Positions 16,884 to 25,946 of a stretch of 41,122 nt of DNA are shown piece by piece. A program made the position numbers and the translations under genes. Position 1 is the first letter of the stretch, and each line of letters starts with the position of its first letter. A model generated the notes under the pieces. It worked only from the letters and a program-made list of their open reading frames with translations. It did not search any database and was not told the origin of the DNA. The DNA is from an uncultured Clostridia bacterium (GTDB lineage: Bacteria; Bacillota; Clostridia; UBA1381): the NCBI GenBank assembly GCA_944393255.1, contig CALXZP010000068.1, forward strand, positions 1 to 41,122, read 5' to 3'.

Positions 16884-17189
16884 ATGAACATTGCCGCCAA
16901 TCTTAAGGCTATTGAACAGATAAAAAGCGAGGTATTGACGGAAGTTGCCAATCTGTACCGCACTCTTGCGGATTATGATGAGATCGCGGACTATAACGCC
17001 GTGGAGAATTCCATCTCAACCATAGTCGCAATGGACTACATACTGGCAAAGCATCTCGGGATAACGCACAGTACGCTGGACGCCAGGATATCCGAGCTGC
17101 TGTCACTCGCTGAGGAAAACGGGCATGCGCTTGAATCGGAATTCCGCGATATGTCGGAACTCCGCAGGTACATCAAAAGCCGGGTGTGA
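16884..17189 (+). CDS. MazG-like family protein
   Basis: A 101-aa, all-helical protein; AGGAGG (16869-16874) precedes the ATG. The NIAANLKAIEQIKSEVLTEVANLYRTLADYD start and the SISTIVAMDYILAKHLGI helix resemble the short clostridial MazG-like family (PF12643 as I remember it). That family is commonly encoded just upstream of gdpP, as here. MazG proteins hydrolyse nucleoside triphosphates using a metal-binding ExxE...D pattern. The acidic residues here are sparse (E17, E21, then D34, E42), so catalytic activity is uncertain. Gene context links it to the c-di-AMP phosphodiesterase/L9/DnaB block. Confidence 0.7.
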   Translation: MNIAANLKAIEQIKSEVLTEVANLYRTLADYDEIADYNAVENSISTIVAMDYILAKHLGITHSTLDARISELLSLAEENGHALESEFRDMSELRRYIKSRV

Positions 17190-17255
17190 CCCGGACAGGA
17201 AACTAAAGATCAGAGCCTGTTTGCTGGCCGCGAAGAAGCGGCATTGGAGGGTACT

Positions 17256-19265
17256 ATGAAAAAAGCATATTCATATGTTATGCGTAAGCATATGACCGTC
17301 GCGGCGGCAGCCGCCGCAGTGCTTATCATATGCGCGGTTATACTGCTGTTCAGACATGAATATATCATTGCGGCGGTGCAGGGCGCTGCGGGTACAGCGG
17401 GCTTTGTCCATATACTTGCGCTCCGTGCTGTACGGAAAAAAGAAATGACGAGATATCTCCAAAAGATCCTTGCGGACGATATGGGGGTATCGGAGAACGC
17501 GCTTATGAGCGTTCCGCTGCCGATGACTATATGCAGTATTGACGGAACCATACGCTGGTACAACGAAAAATTTTCGTCCATTTTCGAGAACGGGACATTG
17601 TCCGAGACTATGCTTGACGATGTTATCCCGGAGCTGAAATGGTCCGATGTGCTCAAGAACCCGAAAGGAAAGGGCGTAGTTACGGTCCAGGGCGAAAACA
17701 CGTATTCGGTAAGATGGTTTGTGCTTAAGGATAAGATAGCGCCGAATGAGATAGGGGCGCACTATTCGGTCTTTTTTTATCTGACCGACATAACCAAGGA
17801 AAAAAGGCTTGAGAAAGCATACGAGAACGAGCGTGCCGACATTGCCATTGTCAACATAGACAACTATGACGATTTCGCGCAGAAATCGGACGATGAGGTG
17901 ATGGAGGCGGCATGCTCGAAGATAAGGGGCGCGGTGAACGCATGGGCGAGATCGGGCAATGCGGTTATCAAGAAAACTGACCGTGACAGGTTTTTTGTTA
18001 TTTTCGAACATCAATATCTAAAGAAGTATATAGATCAAAAATTTGATGTTGTTGAAAAAGCAAGAGAAGCGGCCGCTGTTGCGAAATTCCCGCTTTCGAT
18101 AAGCATAGGCATCGGTACCGGAGGAACGCTTGAGGCGAACGAGACCAGCGCGAGAAACGCGCTTGATATGGCGCTCGGCAGGGGAGGCGACCAGGTCTGC
18201 ATTAAAGACGATAATCAGTTCAAGTTTTACGGAGGCAAGAACCGTGAATACGAAAGAAGCACAAAGATAAAGGCGCGGGCCGTGGCCATAGCGCTTGAGG
18301 ATTTCATCAAGAGCAGCGATAACGTTATATTTATGGGTCACCGCGGCCCGGACTTTGACTGCTTCGGCGCGGCCGTGGGGCTGCAGCGGGCGGTGCGTGA
18401 ATTTGGGAAAACACCGTATATCGTGCACGAACGCGTTTCGCCGGCAGTCGAGAAGATGTATAACGCGCTGAGGAACATCGAGGAGTATAACGGGATGTTC
18501 GTTGATGAGAACGAGGTGCAGGAGGAGGTAACTCCGGACTCCCTGCTCGTTGTACTGGACACGCACCGTCCGTCTATGCTGCCGTGTCCGAAGCTGCTCG
18601 AAAGAGTGTCGAAGGTCATACTTATCGACCACCACAGGCGTTCGACCGAATTCATAAGTCCGTGCTCTTTGGTATACCATGAGCCTTATGCTTCATCCAC
18701 CTGTGAGATGGTCACGGAGCTGCTCGAATACATGAGTGTGGGAAACGCACTCACAAAGGATGAGGCGCAGTGCCTTTATACCGGTATACTTATGGATACG
18801 AAGAATTTTATATTAAAGACGGGAGTACGCACCTTTGAGGCGGCTTCATATCTGCGCAAACTCGGGCTTGACACCGTAGAGGTCAGGAAGATGTTCAGCA
18901 CCTCGGTAGAGGATTACACAATGAAGTCGGAGATAGTCGAAACGGCGCGGATGATAGAGGGAAACGTGGCTGTAGCATATACGCACAGAACGCATAAAAA
19001 TATGCGCGTGATAGCCTCTCAGGCGGCGGACGAAATGCTTAACCTGAACGACATCATGGCTTCGGTAGTCGTGTATCCCGCAAACGGCGGAGCGGGCGTA
19101 TGCGCCAGATCGCTCGGCAGCATAAACGTCCAGCTCATAACGGAGCGGCTCGGCGGCGGAGGGCATATGACCGTTTCCGGAGCGCAGCTGAAGGGCGCAA
19201 GCGTGGACGAGGGGATAAGGCTTGTCAAGGAAGCGGTAAGAGCTTACCTGGCGGAGAGCAAATAA
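17256..19265 (+). CDS. gdpP: Cyclic-di-AMP phosphodiesterase GdpP (DHH/DHHA1)
   Basis: A 669-aa membrane protein. I chose ATG 17256 because GGAGG (17246-17250) lies 5 nt upstream; the TTG at 17244 overlaps that site. It has two N-terminal membrane segments (about residues 12-52), a PAS domain (about 85-180), a degenerate GGDEF domain (about 185-320, with KTDRDRFFVIFE and LGRGGDQ instead of GGDEF), then a DHH domain with metal ligands His362, Asp366, Asp368, Asp435 and the D458-H459-H460 triad. DHHA1 ends with GGGGH (His637). It hydrolyses c-di-AMP to pApA at the inner membrane, controlling potassium and cell-wall homeostasis. L9 follows after 25 nt, the conserved Firmicutes order. Confidence 0.95.
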   Translation: MKKAYSYVMRKHMTVAAAAAAVLIICAVILLFRHEYIIAAVQGAAGTAGFVHILALRAVRKKEMTRYLQKILADDMGVSENALMSVPLPMTICSIDGTIRWYNEKFSSIFENGTLSETMLDDVIPELKWSDVLKNPKGKGVVTVQGENTYSVRWFVLKDKIAPNEIGAHYSVFFYLTDITKEKRLEKAYENERADIAIVNIDNYDDFAQKSDDEVMEAACSKIRGAVNAWARSGNAVIKKTDRDRFFVIFEHQYLKKYIDQKFDVVEKAREAAAVAKFPLSISIGIGTGGTLEANETSARNALDMALGRGGDQVCIKDDNQFKFYGGKNREYERSTKIKARAVAIALEDFIKSSDNVIFMGHRGPDFDCFGAAVGLQRAVREFGKTPYIVHERVSPAVEKMYNALRNIEEYNGMFVDENEVQEEVTPDSLLVVLDTHRPSMLPCPKLLERVSKVILIDHHRRSTEFISPCSLVYHEPYASSTCEMVTELLEYMSVGNALTKDEAQCLYTGILMDTKNFILKTGVRTFEAASYLRKLGLDTVEVRKMFSTSVEDYTMKSEIVETARMIEGNVAVAYTHRTHKNMRVIASQAADEMLNLNDIMASVVVYPANGGAGVCARSLGSINVQLITERLGGGGHMTVSGAQLKGASVDEGIRLVKEAVRAYLAESK

Positions 19266-19290
19266 TAAACATACAAAGGAGTTGTTGAAA

Positions 19291-19737
19291 ATGCAGGTTA
19301 TATTAACACAGGATGTTAAAGGGCAGGGCAAAAAGGGGCAGATGGTCAACGTTTCGGACGGTTACGCAAGGAACTATCTTTTGCCCAAAGGTCTTGCAAC
19401 TGAGGCAACAAAGTCGAATATAAACGTATTGAAGGGGAAGCGCGAATCGCTCGAGCATAAGATAAAGCTTGAGACGGAAGAGGCAGAGAGCATAGCTGCA
19501 AAGATGAAGGAAATAGAGGTCGTTATCAAGGCCAAGGCAGGGGATAACGGCAAGCTGTTCGGCTCGGTAACATCGAAAGATGTATCGGAGGCGCTCACGC
19601 AGCAGCACCATATAAAGCTCGACAAGAAGAAATTTGTAATGCCGGACGGAATAAAGGTACTGGGCGTGACGGAAGTGACCGTTAAGATATATACAGGTAT
19701 AAACGGAACGCTCAAGGTAAACGTTGTGCAGCAGTAA
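19291..19737 (+). CDS. rplI: Ribosomal protein bL9
   Basis: A 148-aa protein of standard length. I chose ATG 19291 because AAGGAG (19276-19281) is 9 nt upstream and MQVILTQDVKGQGKKGQMVNVSDGYARNYLLPKGLA is the canonical N-terminal rRNA-binding domain. A long helix (about 45-75) and the C-terminal domain with AGDNGKLFGSVTSKDVSEAL follow. It binds 23S rRNA at the base of the L1 stalk and helps suppress frameshifting. It lies between gdpP and dnaB as in most Firmicutes, with a weak hairpin after the gene. Confidence 0.97.
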   Translation: MQVILTQDVKGQGKKGQMVNVSDGYARNYLLPKGLATEATKSNINVLKGKRESLEHKIKLETEEAESIAAKMKEIEVVIKAKAGDNGKLFGSVTSKDVSEALTQQHHIKLDKKKFVMPDGIKVLGVTEVTVKIYTGINGTLKVNVVQQ

Positions 19738-19746
19738 CGGCTTAGG

Positions 19747-19783
19747 CGCTCCCGGGGCTTAAGGGCTGATCCGGGGGCGTTTT
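19747..19783 (+). terminator. Weak terminator-like hairpin after rplI
   Basis: CGCTCCCGG (19747-19755) pairs with CCGGGGGCG (19771-19779) with one T-G pair. Only four T follow, so termination is probably partial and dnaB may be read through. Confidence 0.5.
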
Positions 19784-19874
19784 GCGGCTTGACCGGAGGA
19801 TAGGCGTATGACTGCTGAGCAAGAGGTTTGCGGTCATACGGCGGAGAAGATACGAGGGGAGGAATGAAAGAGCA

Positions 19875-21272
19875 ATGAACGACGGAGAAAAACCGACGGA
19901 GGAAGACAGGATACCGCTGGAGCGTCTGAACGCTCAGTTTGTCGAGGAACGCGATCTTCCCTTTAATATGGAGGCTGAGCAGGCGGTCATAGGAAGCGCA
20001 CTGAAAGACTCTTCAAGCTTCGGCGACGCGGCGGAGCGACTTATGCCGGACGATTTTTATTTTTCGGACAACAAGTACATCTTTGAGGCGGTTATGCAGC
20101 TGTTTAACGAAAACAAGGCGATCGATTTTGTAACGGTCGCGGAACGTCTCAAGATAAATAATAAGCTTGAAGCCGTGGGCGGAGTGGATTATCTTAAAAA
20201 GCTGATAACCGGGGTGCCCACGACCCGACATGTGAAATACTATGCGGACATCATAAAGGAAAAAGCCGTGCTTAGATCGCTCATCAAGGGCGCGGACTCC
20301 ATCTCAAAGATGGCGTACGATGAAAACGATTCCCTTGCAAGGCTGCTTGAACGCTCAGAGCAGATGATATTCGACATATCGTCCTCGCGCGAGCAGAACG
20401 ATCTCGTTCATATAAGCGATATCCTGCAGACCAGCTATGACACTCTTGCGAAGAACGCCGAGAACGCGGGCGGTATAACGGGAATCCCCACAGGCTTTGA
20501 CGAGCTTAACAAGAGGACCGGAGGCTTTCACGGCGGCGAGCTGCTGATAATTGCCGGACGCCCCGGAATGGGTAAATCGACATTTGCGGTAAACATCGCC
20601 GAATATGTGAGCATAAACCTGGGCAAAACAGTGGCTATTTTTAATCTGGAAATGCCTAAGGAGCAGATAGTGAACAGGATACTGTGCTCTCAGGCTCTCG
20701 TCAACAACAGCCGTATCAGGAACGGGACGATGGAGATGGAGGACTGGGAAAAGATATGCGACGTTGCCGATGTTATAGCGAAATCGCCCATGTATATAGA
20801 CGATACTGCGTCGATAACGGTATCACAGATACGTGCAAAGTGCAGGAGGCTAAAGCAGACAAAGGATCTTGCCATGGTCGTTATAGACTATCTGCAGCTC
20901 ATGCAGGGCAGCGGCAGGAGCGAGAGCCGTCAGCAGGAGATATCGGAGATATCGAGATCGCTCAAGGTACTGGCAAAGGAGCTGGATATCCCTGTCATAG
21001 CACTTTCGCAGCTTAAGCGAGAGAGCGAGTCGCAGAAGGGAAAGAGACCTATACTTTCGGATCTGCGCGAGTCCGGAGCGATAGAGCAGGACGCGGATAT
21101 GGTAATGTTTTTGTTCAGAAACTATTACTACAGCAAGGATCCGGAGGAAAAGGAGCTTGCCGAATGTATCATAGCCAAGAACAGAAACGGCGAGACGGAT
21201 ACGTTCCAGCTCGGCTTCAAGGGCGAATATACTAAGTTTAGGAACATAGAGTACAGGGCGGAAGAGGAATGA
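19875..21272 (+). CDS. dnaB: Replicative DNA helicase DnaB
   Basis: A 465-aa hexameric 5'-3' helicase that unwinds DNA at the fork. The N-terminal domain (about residues 25-150) begins LPFNMEAEQAVIGSALKDSSSFGDAAERL. A RecA-like ATPase follows with Walker A GRPGMGKST (228-236), a Walker-B-type VIDYLQLMQGSG, and the QLKRESESQKGKRPILSDLRESGAIEQDADMVMFL segment. A four-codon reading frame (ATG 19864, M-K-E-Q-stop) lies directly upstream. Its TGA overlaps the dnaB ATG, and it sits nearer the purine-rich GAGGGGAGGA, so initiation may be coupled to it. The gene overlaps tilS by 4 nt. Confidence 0.96.
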   Translation: MNDGEKPTEEDRIPLERLNAQFVEERDLPFNMEAEQAVIGSALKDSSSFGDAAERLMPDDFYFSDNKYIFEAVMQLFNENKAIDFVTVAERLKINNKLEAVGGVDYLKKLITGVPTTRHVKYYADIIKEKAVLRSLIKGADSISKMAYDENDSLARLLERSEQMIFDISSSREQNDLVHISDILQTSYDTLAKNAENAGGITGIPTGFDELNKRTGGFHGGELLIIAGRPGMGKSTFAVNIAEYVSINLGKTVAIFNLEMPKEQIVNRILCSQALVNNSRIRNGTMEMEDWEKICDVADVIAKSPMYIDDTASITVSQIRAKCRRLKQTKDLAMVVIDYLQLMQGSGRSESRQQEISEISRSLKVLAKELDIPVIALSQLKRESESQKGKRPILSDLRESGAIEQDADMVMFLFRNYYYSKDPEEKELAECIIAKNRNGETDTFQLGFKGEYTKFRNIEYRAEEE

Positions 21273-22624
21273 TAGAGAAGGTTGAAAAAACTATGCTGGA
21301 GCACAGCATGACCGAGTACCGTTCGATACTCATAGGTCTCAGCGGCGGCGCGGACAGCGCGGCGCTTGCGCATATATTGAAAAGGCTTTCCGCAAAATAC
21401 GGCTTTAAGGTATACGCCGCCCATGTGAACCACGGTCTGCGGGGCAGCGATGCGGACAGCGATGAAGAATTTTCAAAACGCTTCTCAGAAGAACTTGGGA
21501 TAGGTTTTTTTTCACTTCGCGCGGATGTGAGAGCATACGCCAAAGAGCGCGGGATGAGCGAGGAGCAGGCAGGCAGGGAAGTCAGATACGCTTATTTTGA
21601 GCGGCTGATGGATGAGCATGGTATCGGCTGCACCGCTACGGCGCATCACCGGAACGACAATGCCGAGACTATCCTCATGAATTTTATGCGCGGCAGCGGA
21701 ATGACCGGTCTGTGCGGTATACCGTACAGGCGCGGCAGGATAATAAGACCGCTGCTCGACGTGTCGAGAGCCGAAATAGAGAGCTATTGCACAGAGAATT
21801 CCATAGACTACGTGACGGACGCTACCAACCTTGAGGAGCTTTATACGCGTAACAGGATACGGCACAGGCTGATACCGTTCATAGAGCGGGAATTCAACCC
21901 ATCCTTTGCCGCTACGGTGACAAAGAACGCCGCTGTCATGAGCCGTGACGAGGATTTTATAAACGGAGAGGCTATGCGTCTTTACGGACGATATGTAAAG
22001 GACGGTACGATAGAGATATCCGTGCTTATGTCGCTTCATCCGGCTATGCAGCTGAGGATAGTTCGGGCCATGATAGACGAGTGCTGCGGCAAAGCGGACG
22101 TTTCTTCGGCGGTGATAAGCTCGGTGCTGCGGACTGCGGCGGAAAACAGAACGGGAGCGATGGCGGATATAAACGGCGCGGCGGCGGCGTACGTCGCATA
22201 CGGGAAACTGAGGATAGCGCTGCGGACTGCGGCTGCGTCCGCTAGCGGCTTTTCATACAGGCTTTCACCGGGAGACGGGCTGTATATACCCGAGCTGGGC
22301 TGTACCGTGCATGCCGAAATAACCGACGGCATGACCGGGGACGGAGAATATTTTTCCGTACCGGGCAGGAGCGGGGATGACGCGGCCGATGCAGTGATAG
22401 AGATACGCAGCCGGCGCAGCGGAGACAGGTTCACGCCGTCGGGAATGCAGGGCTCGAAAAAGCTGAAGGATTTTATGATCGATACGAAGATACCGAGGGA
22501 AGAAAGAGACAGTGTGGGAATACTCACTATAGACGGTCAGATAGCGTGGGTCATGGGATACCGACGCGACGGCAGATTTGGCTTCAGCGGCGGGAGCGGC
22601 ATAAAAATTTGGATTACGTATTGA
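21269..22624 (+). CDS. tilS: tRNA(Ile)-lysidine synthase TilS
   Basis: A 451-aa protein. It attaches lysine to C34 of the CAU-anticodon tRNA-Ile so that it reads AUA, an essential activity; AUA is heavily used in this window. The N-type ATP-pyrophosphatase P-loop SGGADS is at residues 25-30, followed by AAHVNHGLRGSDADSDEEF and the TAHHRNDNAETILMNFMRGSGMTGLCGI segment. The C-terminal domains end with the SGDRFTPSGMQGSKKLKDFMIDTKIPREERD substrate-binding motif. It starts in the dnaB stop (ATGA overlap), so translation is probably coupled. In many Firmicutes hpt lies between tilS and ftsH; here it is absent. Confidence 0.95.
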   Translation: MIEKVEKTMLEHSMTEYRSILIGLSGGADSAALAHILKRLSAKYGFKVYAAHVNHGLRGSDADSDEEFSKRFSEELGIGFFSLRADVRAYAKERGMSEEQAGREVRYAYFERLMDEHGIGCTATAHHRNDNAETILMNFMRGSGMTGLCGIPYRRGRIIRPLLDVSRAEIESYCTENSIDYVTDATNLEELYTRNRIRHRLIPFIEREFNPSFAATVTKNAAVMSRDEDFINGEAMRLYGRYVKDGTIEISVLMSLHPAMQLRIVRAMIDECCGKADVSSAVISSVLRTAAENRTGAMADINGAAAAYVAYGKLRIALRTAAASASGFSYRLSPGDGLYIPELGCTVHAEITDGMTGDGEYFSVPGRSGDDAADAVIEIRSRRSGDRFTPSGMQGSKKLKDFMIDTKIPREERDSVGILTIDGQIAWVMGYRRDGRFGFSGGSGIKIWITY

Positions 22625-22649
22625 AATTATACGAAATTTGTGATACAAT
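22621..22649 (+). promoter_or_regulatory. Sigma-A promoter of ftsH, overlapping the tilS stop
   Basis: TTGAAA at 22621-22626 (containing the tilS TGA), 17-bp spacer, TACAAT at 22644-22649. The start point is expected near 22656, only about 10 nt before a terminator hairpin. Confidence 0.7.
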
Positions 22650-22665
22650 TAGTTAGATCGAAAAC

Positions 22666-22684
22666 AGCCTGAACAGGCTTTTTT
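22666..22684 (+). terminator. Terminator/attenuator hairpin in the ftsH leader
   Basis: AGCCTG-AA-CAGGCT (22666-22679), then a run of six T (22679-22684). It could end tilS read-through, and being downstream of the ftsH promoter it could also attenuate ftsH. The 2-nt loop is tight, so in practice the closing G-C pair would open. Confidence 0.7.
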
Positions 22685-22711
22685 GTATAACGCAATTTAG
22701 GAGGTGTTCGT

Positions 22712-24511
22712 TTGCGAAAGTTTTTTCGTGAGTTCGGGATATGGATAATAGTTCTCGCGGTTGCATATATTGGGTATTTGTATATGACAAATTCATCAAA
22801 CAGGCAGCCGGAGATACTCTATTCGGATCTCATAGCTTCAATAAAAAACGAGCAGGTCGTAAGAATGGAGCTGTCCGATACGTCTGCGGCGGCTGAGATC
22901 AGAGACGGATCGGGAGCCGTAACGGAATGCAAGGTCACCATACCGTCTGTAGAGGCGCTTTATGACGACGCCGGAGACGATATTGCCGATCAGATGACGA
23001 GAGGCGTTCTTGAGATAGAATCAAAACAGCAGCGTTTTTCGATCATGAGTGTAATAGATGTTCTGTTTTTGGGCATTTTAATAGTTATACTGCTGGTCAG
23101 CTTTGCGAAGCGAGGCGGAACGGGAGGCGGCTTTACAAAGAGCAGAGCTAAGCTGCAAAGCGGCAGAACGGACGTCACGTTCAGGGACGTTGCGGGAGCT
23201 GTGGAGGAAAAGGCTGAGCTTGAGGAGATAGTTGACTTTTTAAAGGATCCCACAAAGTATACAAAGCTCGGCGCCAGGATACCGCGCGGTATACTGCTTG
23301 TAGGCTCGCCGGGAAACGGAAAAACACTGCTCGCCAAGGCTGTTGCGGGGGAAGCGGGAGTTCCGTTTTTCTCAATAAGCGGTTCGGATTTTGTAGAGCT
23401 GTATGTAGGCGTGGGCGCGTCGCGCGTGAGAGACATGTTCGAACAGGCGAAGCGCAATAAGCCGTGTATAATCTTTATCGATGAGATAGACGCGGTCGGC
23501 AGGAAACGCGGAGCCGGCATGGGCGGCGGTCACGACGAACGCGAGCAGACGCTCAATCAGCTGCTTGTGGAGATGGACGGATTTGGCGATAACGACGGCG
23601 TTATAATCATTGCCGCGACGAACCGGCCCGATATCCTTGACAAGGCGCTGCTGCGGCCGGGACGCTTTGACCGTCAGGTAGTTGTGGATTATCCGGACGT
23701 GCGCGGCAGGGAAGCGGTATTGCGGGTCCATTCCGAGACCAAACCGCTCTCTGAGGACGTGGATCTGGCTAAGATAGCAAAGACGACAACCGGATATTCG
23801 GGAGCAGATCTGGCCAATCTTATGAACGAGGCTGCGATCATAGCTGCAAAAAGCAAGCATGTGAGGATAACTAGCAATGATATCGAGCAGGCTAATTTAA
23901 AGGTCATGATGGGTGCGGAAAAGAGATCCAAGATAATGTCCGATACAGAGAAAAGGCTTACCGCATATCATGAAGCGGGGCATGCCATAGCGGCAAGGGC
24001 AGTGGATCCGACGCAGTCGGTGTCCGCAGTCTCGATAGTGCCGCGCGGAAGAGCGGGCGGCTTTACCATGTACCTGCCGGAGGAGGACAACAGGATGTAT
24101 ATGTCGCGGCGGGAAATGCTAAGCAGCATAATAGTTATGCTCGGCGGCCGCGCAGCCGAAGCGCTCATGATGGATGATATCAGCACCGGCGCTTCAAACG
24201 ATATACAGCGTGCTACCGCAGTCGCGCGCGATATGGTAACGAAGTACGGCATGAGCGACAGGGTCGGGCCCGTATCATATGACGACGGCGGCGAGGTCTT
24301 TCTGGGGCGTGATTTCGGGCACTCAAAGGGGTATTCCGAAAAGACTGCGGCGGAGATAGACGAGGAGGTACACTCTATTATATCCGCACAGTACAGGGAG
24401 ACCGAACGGATACTCAAGGAGCATATGGATAAGCTTGTCAGGATAGCGGAGCTTCTGCTTGACAAGGAGACTATCTCCGGAGAGGAATTTGAAGCCTGCT
24501 TTGCAGACTGA
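22712..24511 (+). CDS. ftsH: ATP-dependent zinc metalloprotease FtsH
   Basis: A 599-aa membrane-anchored AAA+ protease that degrades membrane and regulatory proteins. It starts at TTG 22712, with AGGAGG (22699-22704) 7 nt upstream. Membrane segments are at about residues 8-27 and 108-130, with a small extracytoplasmic domain between. The AAA module has Walker A GSPGNGKT (198-205; the usual form is GPPGTGKT), Walker [16 protein letters not shown], and a second region of homology, [20 protein letters not shown]. The zinc site HEAGH is at residues 420-424. The length is slightly below the usual 610-650 because the C-terminal tail is short. A hairpin overlaps its stop codon. Confidence 0.96.
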   Translation: MRKFFREFGIWIIVLAVAYIGYLYMTNSSNRQPEILYSDLIASIKNEQVVRMELSDTSAAAEIRDGSGAVTECKVTIPSVEALYDDAGDDIADQMTRGVLEIESKQQRFSIMSVIDVLFLGILIVILLVSFAKRGGTGGGFTKSRAKLQSGRTDVTFRDVAGAVEEKAELEEIVDFLKDPTKYTKLGARIPRGILLVGSPGNGKTLLAKAVAGEAGVPFFSISGSDFVELYVGVGASRVRDMFEQAKRNKPCIIFIDEIDAVGRKRGAGMGGGHDEREQTLNQLLVEMDGFGDNDGVIIIAATNRPDILDKALLRPGRFDRQVVVDYPDVRGREAVLRVHSETKPLSEDVDLAKIAKTTTGYSGADLANLMNEAAIIAAKSKHVRITSNDIEQANLKVMMGAEKRSKIMSDTEKRLTAYHEAGHAIAARAVDPTQSVSAVSIVPRGRAGGFTMYLPEEDNRMYMSRREMLSSIIVMLGGRAAEALMMDDISTGASNDIQRATAVARDMVTKYGMSDRVGPVSYDDGGEVFLGRDFGHSKGYSEKTAAEIDEEVHSIISAQYRETERILKEHMDKLVRIAELLLDKETISGEEFEACFAD

Positions 24512-24539
24512 TAAAAACGCATGTGCAGTGTTTTTATCA
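24509..24539 (+). other. Hairpin covering the ftsH stop codon
   Basis: TGATAAAAAC (24509-24518) pairs perfectly with GTTTTTATCA (24530-24539). The T-run is inside the 3' arm, so it may be a weak terminator or a processing/stability element before the DUF1858 gene. Confidence 0.5.
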
Positions 24540-24574
24540 AACATATTTTATTTGATTTACAGGAGGAAACAAAA

Positions 24575-24781
24575 ATGGCACAGGTAACAAAGGATACGCT
24601 TATAGGCGAGGCGCTTATGATGGATTACGGCATTGCCGACATTCTTATGAATGCCGGTATGCACTGCGTAGGCTGTCCCGCTTCGCAGGGAGAGTCTATC
24701 GAGGAAGCGTGCATGGTGCACGGGATGGACGCGGAGTCGCTTATAAAAAATATAAACGATTTTCTTGCTAAGAGCAAATAA
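24575..24781 (+). CDS. DUF1858 domain mini-protein
   Basis: A 68-aa soluble protein. I chose ATG 24575 because AGGAGG (24561-24566) is 8 nt upstream. The whole chain is one DUF1858 domain (also called the hybrid-cluster-protein-associated or ScdA-N-like domain): TKDTLIGEALMMDYGIADILMNAGMHCVGCPASQGESIEEACMVHGMD. It contains the conserved CxxC of GMHCVGCP. These small proteins are very common in anaerobes and are thought to act in redox or nitric-oxide-related chemistry, but the activity is unproven. It has its own terminator. Confidence 0.92.
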   Translation: MAQVTKDTLIGEALMMDYGIADILMNAGMHCVGCPASQGESIEEACMVHGMDAESLIKNINDFLAKSK

Positions 24782-24793
24782 TAAAGAAACCGG

Positions 24794-24833
24794 CAGCGGA
24801 TGAGCGTGAAAAAGCGCATATCCGCTGTTTTTT
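24794..24833 (+). terminator. Terminator after the DUF1858 gene
   Basis: CAGCGGAT (24794-24801) pairs with ATCCGCTG (24820-24827), an inner GCG/CGC pairing is possible, and T6 follows. Confidence 0.88.
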
Positions 24834-24877
24834 ACTGTCCCCGGAGCGGCTTCTGGGCTAAAAATAGCTGAAATTGC

Positions 24878-24906
24878 TTGACACATCTGATATTATGTGG
24901 TAGAAT
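24878..24906 (+). promoter_or_regulatory. Sigma-A promoter of the amino-acid ABC operon
   Basis: TTGACA at 24878-24883, 17-bp spacer, TAGAAT at 24901-24906 preceded by TGG (extended -10). Confidence 0.88.
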
Positions 24907-24982
24907 AATAATGCAGTTTTTGTGCATACGGGTATATCCGATCAAAAAATGCAGAATCGATCAAGGAATGAGGAGGATCATT

Positions 24983-25789
24983 ATGAAAAAGTTTTTAGCT
25001 ATTGCAGCGGCTGCGGCTATGCTGATAGCGGCTGCGGGATGTTCGCAGACGGCCAACGAGACGGAGGGAACGGCGTCCGACCTTGCATATGTAAAGGATA
25101 ACGGGATGCTCAAAATAGGCTACACCGTGATAAATCCGCTCAATTATACGGATGATAACGGCGAGCTGACGGGTTTTGAAACGGATTTTGCAGCGGCAGT
25201 CTGTGAAAAACTCGGGGTTGAGCCGGAATTCCACGAGATAGACTGGAACTCGAAGGAAATGGAACTGGAGGCAAAGACTATAGACTGTATATGGAACGGT
25301 CTTACCATCGACGAGGACAGAAAGGCTGCGATGTCGATAACAACTCCTTATCTTGAGAACAGACAGGTCCTGATCATGAGGGCTGAGGACGAGGCTAAAT
25401 ATACCGACAGCGTGGACGGAGCCAATGTAGTTGCCGAGGCTTCCTCGGCGGGTGATGAGCTGGCTGTATCGGATGAGTTTTTTGCAAACGCAAACTATAC
25501 CGACGTTCAGTCGCAGGCTACGGCTCTTATGGAGGTAGCGGCAGGCACTGCCGACGTAGCTGTGATAGATTACGTTATGGCTACAGGCTCCGTAGGCGAG
25601 GGCACGGATTTCGATAAGCTCACTTTTGTAGACAAGGATTTTGAATCCGAGCAGTACGGTATCGCGTTCAGAAAGGGTTCGGATATCACTGACGAGGTCA
25701 ACTCTATAATAACTGAGCTTGTAAACGACGGAACTCTTAAGGAGATAGCGGACAAGTATGAGCTTACTCCGCTGCTGATAGCGGAATAA
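24983..25789 (+). CDS. Polar amino-acid ABC transporter, substrate-binding lipoprotein
   Basis: A 268-aa lipoprotein. I chose ATG 24983 because AGGAGG (24971-24976) is 6 nt upstream. A lipobox ends the signal peptide (MKKFLAIAAAAAMLIAAAGC), so Cys20 is lipidated and the protein sits on the outer face of the membrane. The mature part is a family-3 solute-binding fold: LKIGYTVINPLNYTDDNGELTGFETDFAAAV, CIWNGLTIDEDRKAAMSIT, and the usual C-terminal QYGIAFRKGSDITDEVNSII...ELVNDGTLKEIADKYEL. It captures a polar amino acid (cystine, glutamine or similar; not resolvable) and delivers it to the permease encoded 157 nt downstream. That gap holds two RNA hairpins. Confidence 0.92.
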   Translation: MKKFLAIAAAAAMLIAAAGCSQTANETEGTASDLAYVKDNGMLKIGYTVINPLNYTDDNGELTGFETDFAAAVCEKLGVEPEFHEIDWNSKEMELEAKTIDCIWNGLTIDEDRKAAMSITTPYLENRQVLIMRAEDEAKYTDSVDGANVVAEASSAGDELAVSDEFFANANYTDVQSQATALMEVAAGTADVAVIDYVMATGSVGEGTDFDKLTFVDKDFESEQYGIAFRKGSDITDEVNSIITELVNDGTLKEIADKYELTPLLIAE

Positions 25790-25802
25790 CAGGTACATAT
25801 CA

Positions 25803-25890
25803 GGGTAAATGCGGCTTCGGCTGCATTTACCCGTATTTCTGCGTTTTGGAAAATACCGTGTCCGATCCGATGTTTCCCAAAATGCAGAAA
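25803..25890 (+). other. Two intercistronic hairpins between binding protein and permease
   Basis: Hairpin 1: GGGTAAATGC (25803-25812) with GCATTTACCC (25823-25832), capped by a C(TTCG)G tetraloop, 13 bp in all. Hairpin 2: TTTCTGCGTTTTGG (25836-25849) with CCAAAATGCAGAAA (25877-25890), 14 pairs including one G-U and a 27-nt loop. Neither has a clean T-run after it. They may protect the upstream message and allow an excess of binding protein. Confidence 0.7.
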
Positions 25891-25946
25891 CAGTCGTTTT
25901 TGTACAAAAGCAGGCTGTGCAATAAATAATAGGAGAAGTACATAAT

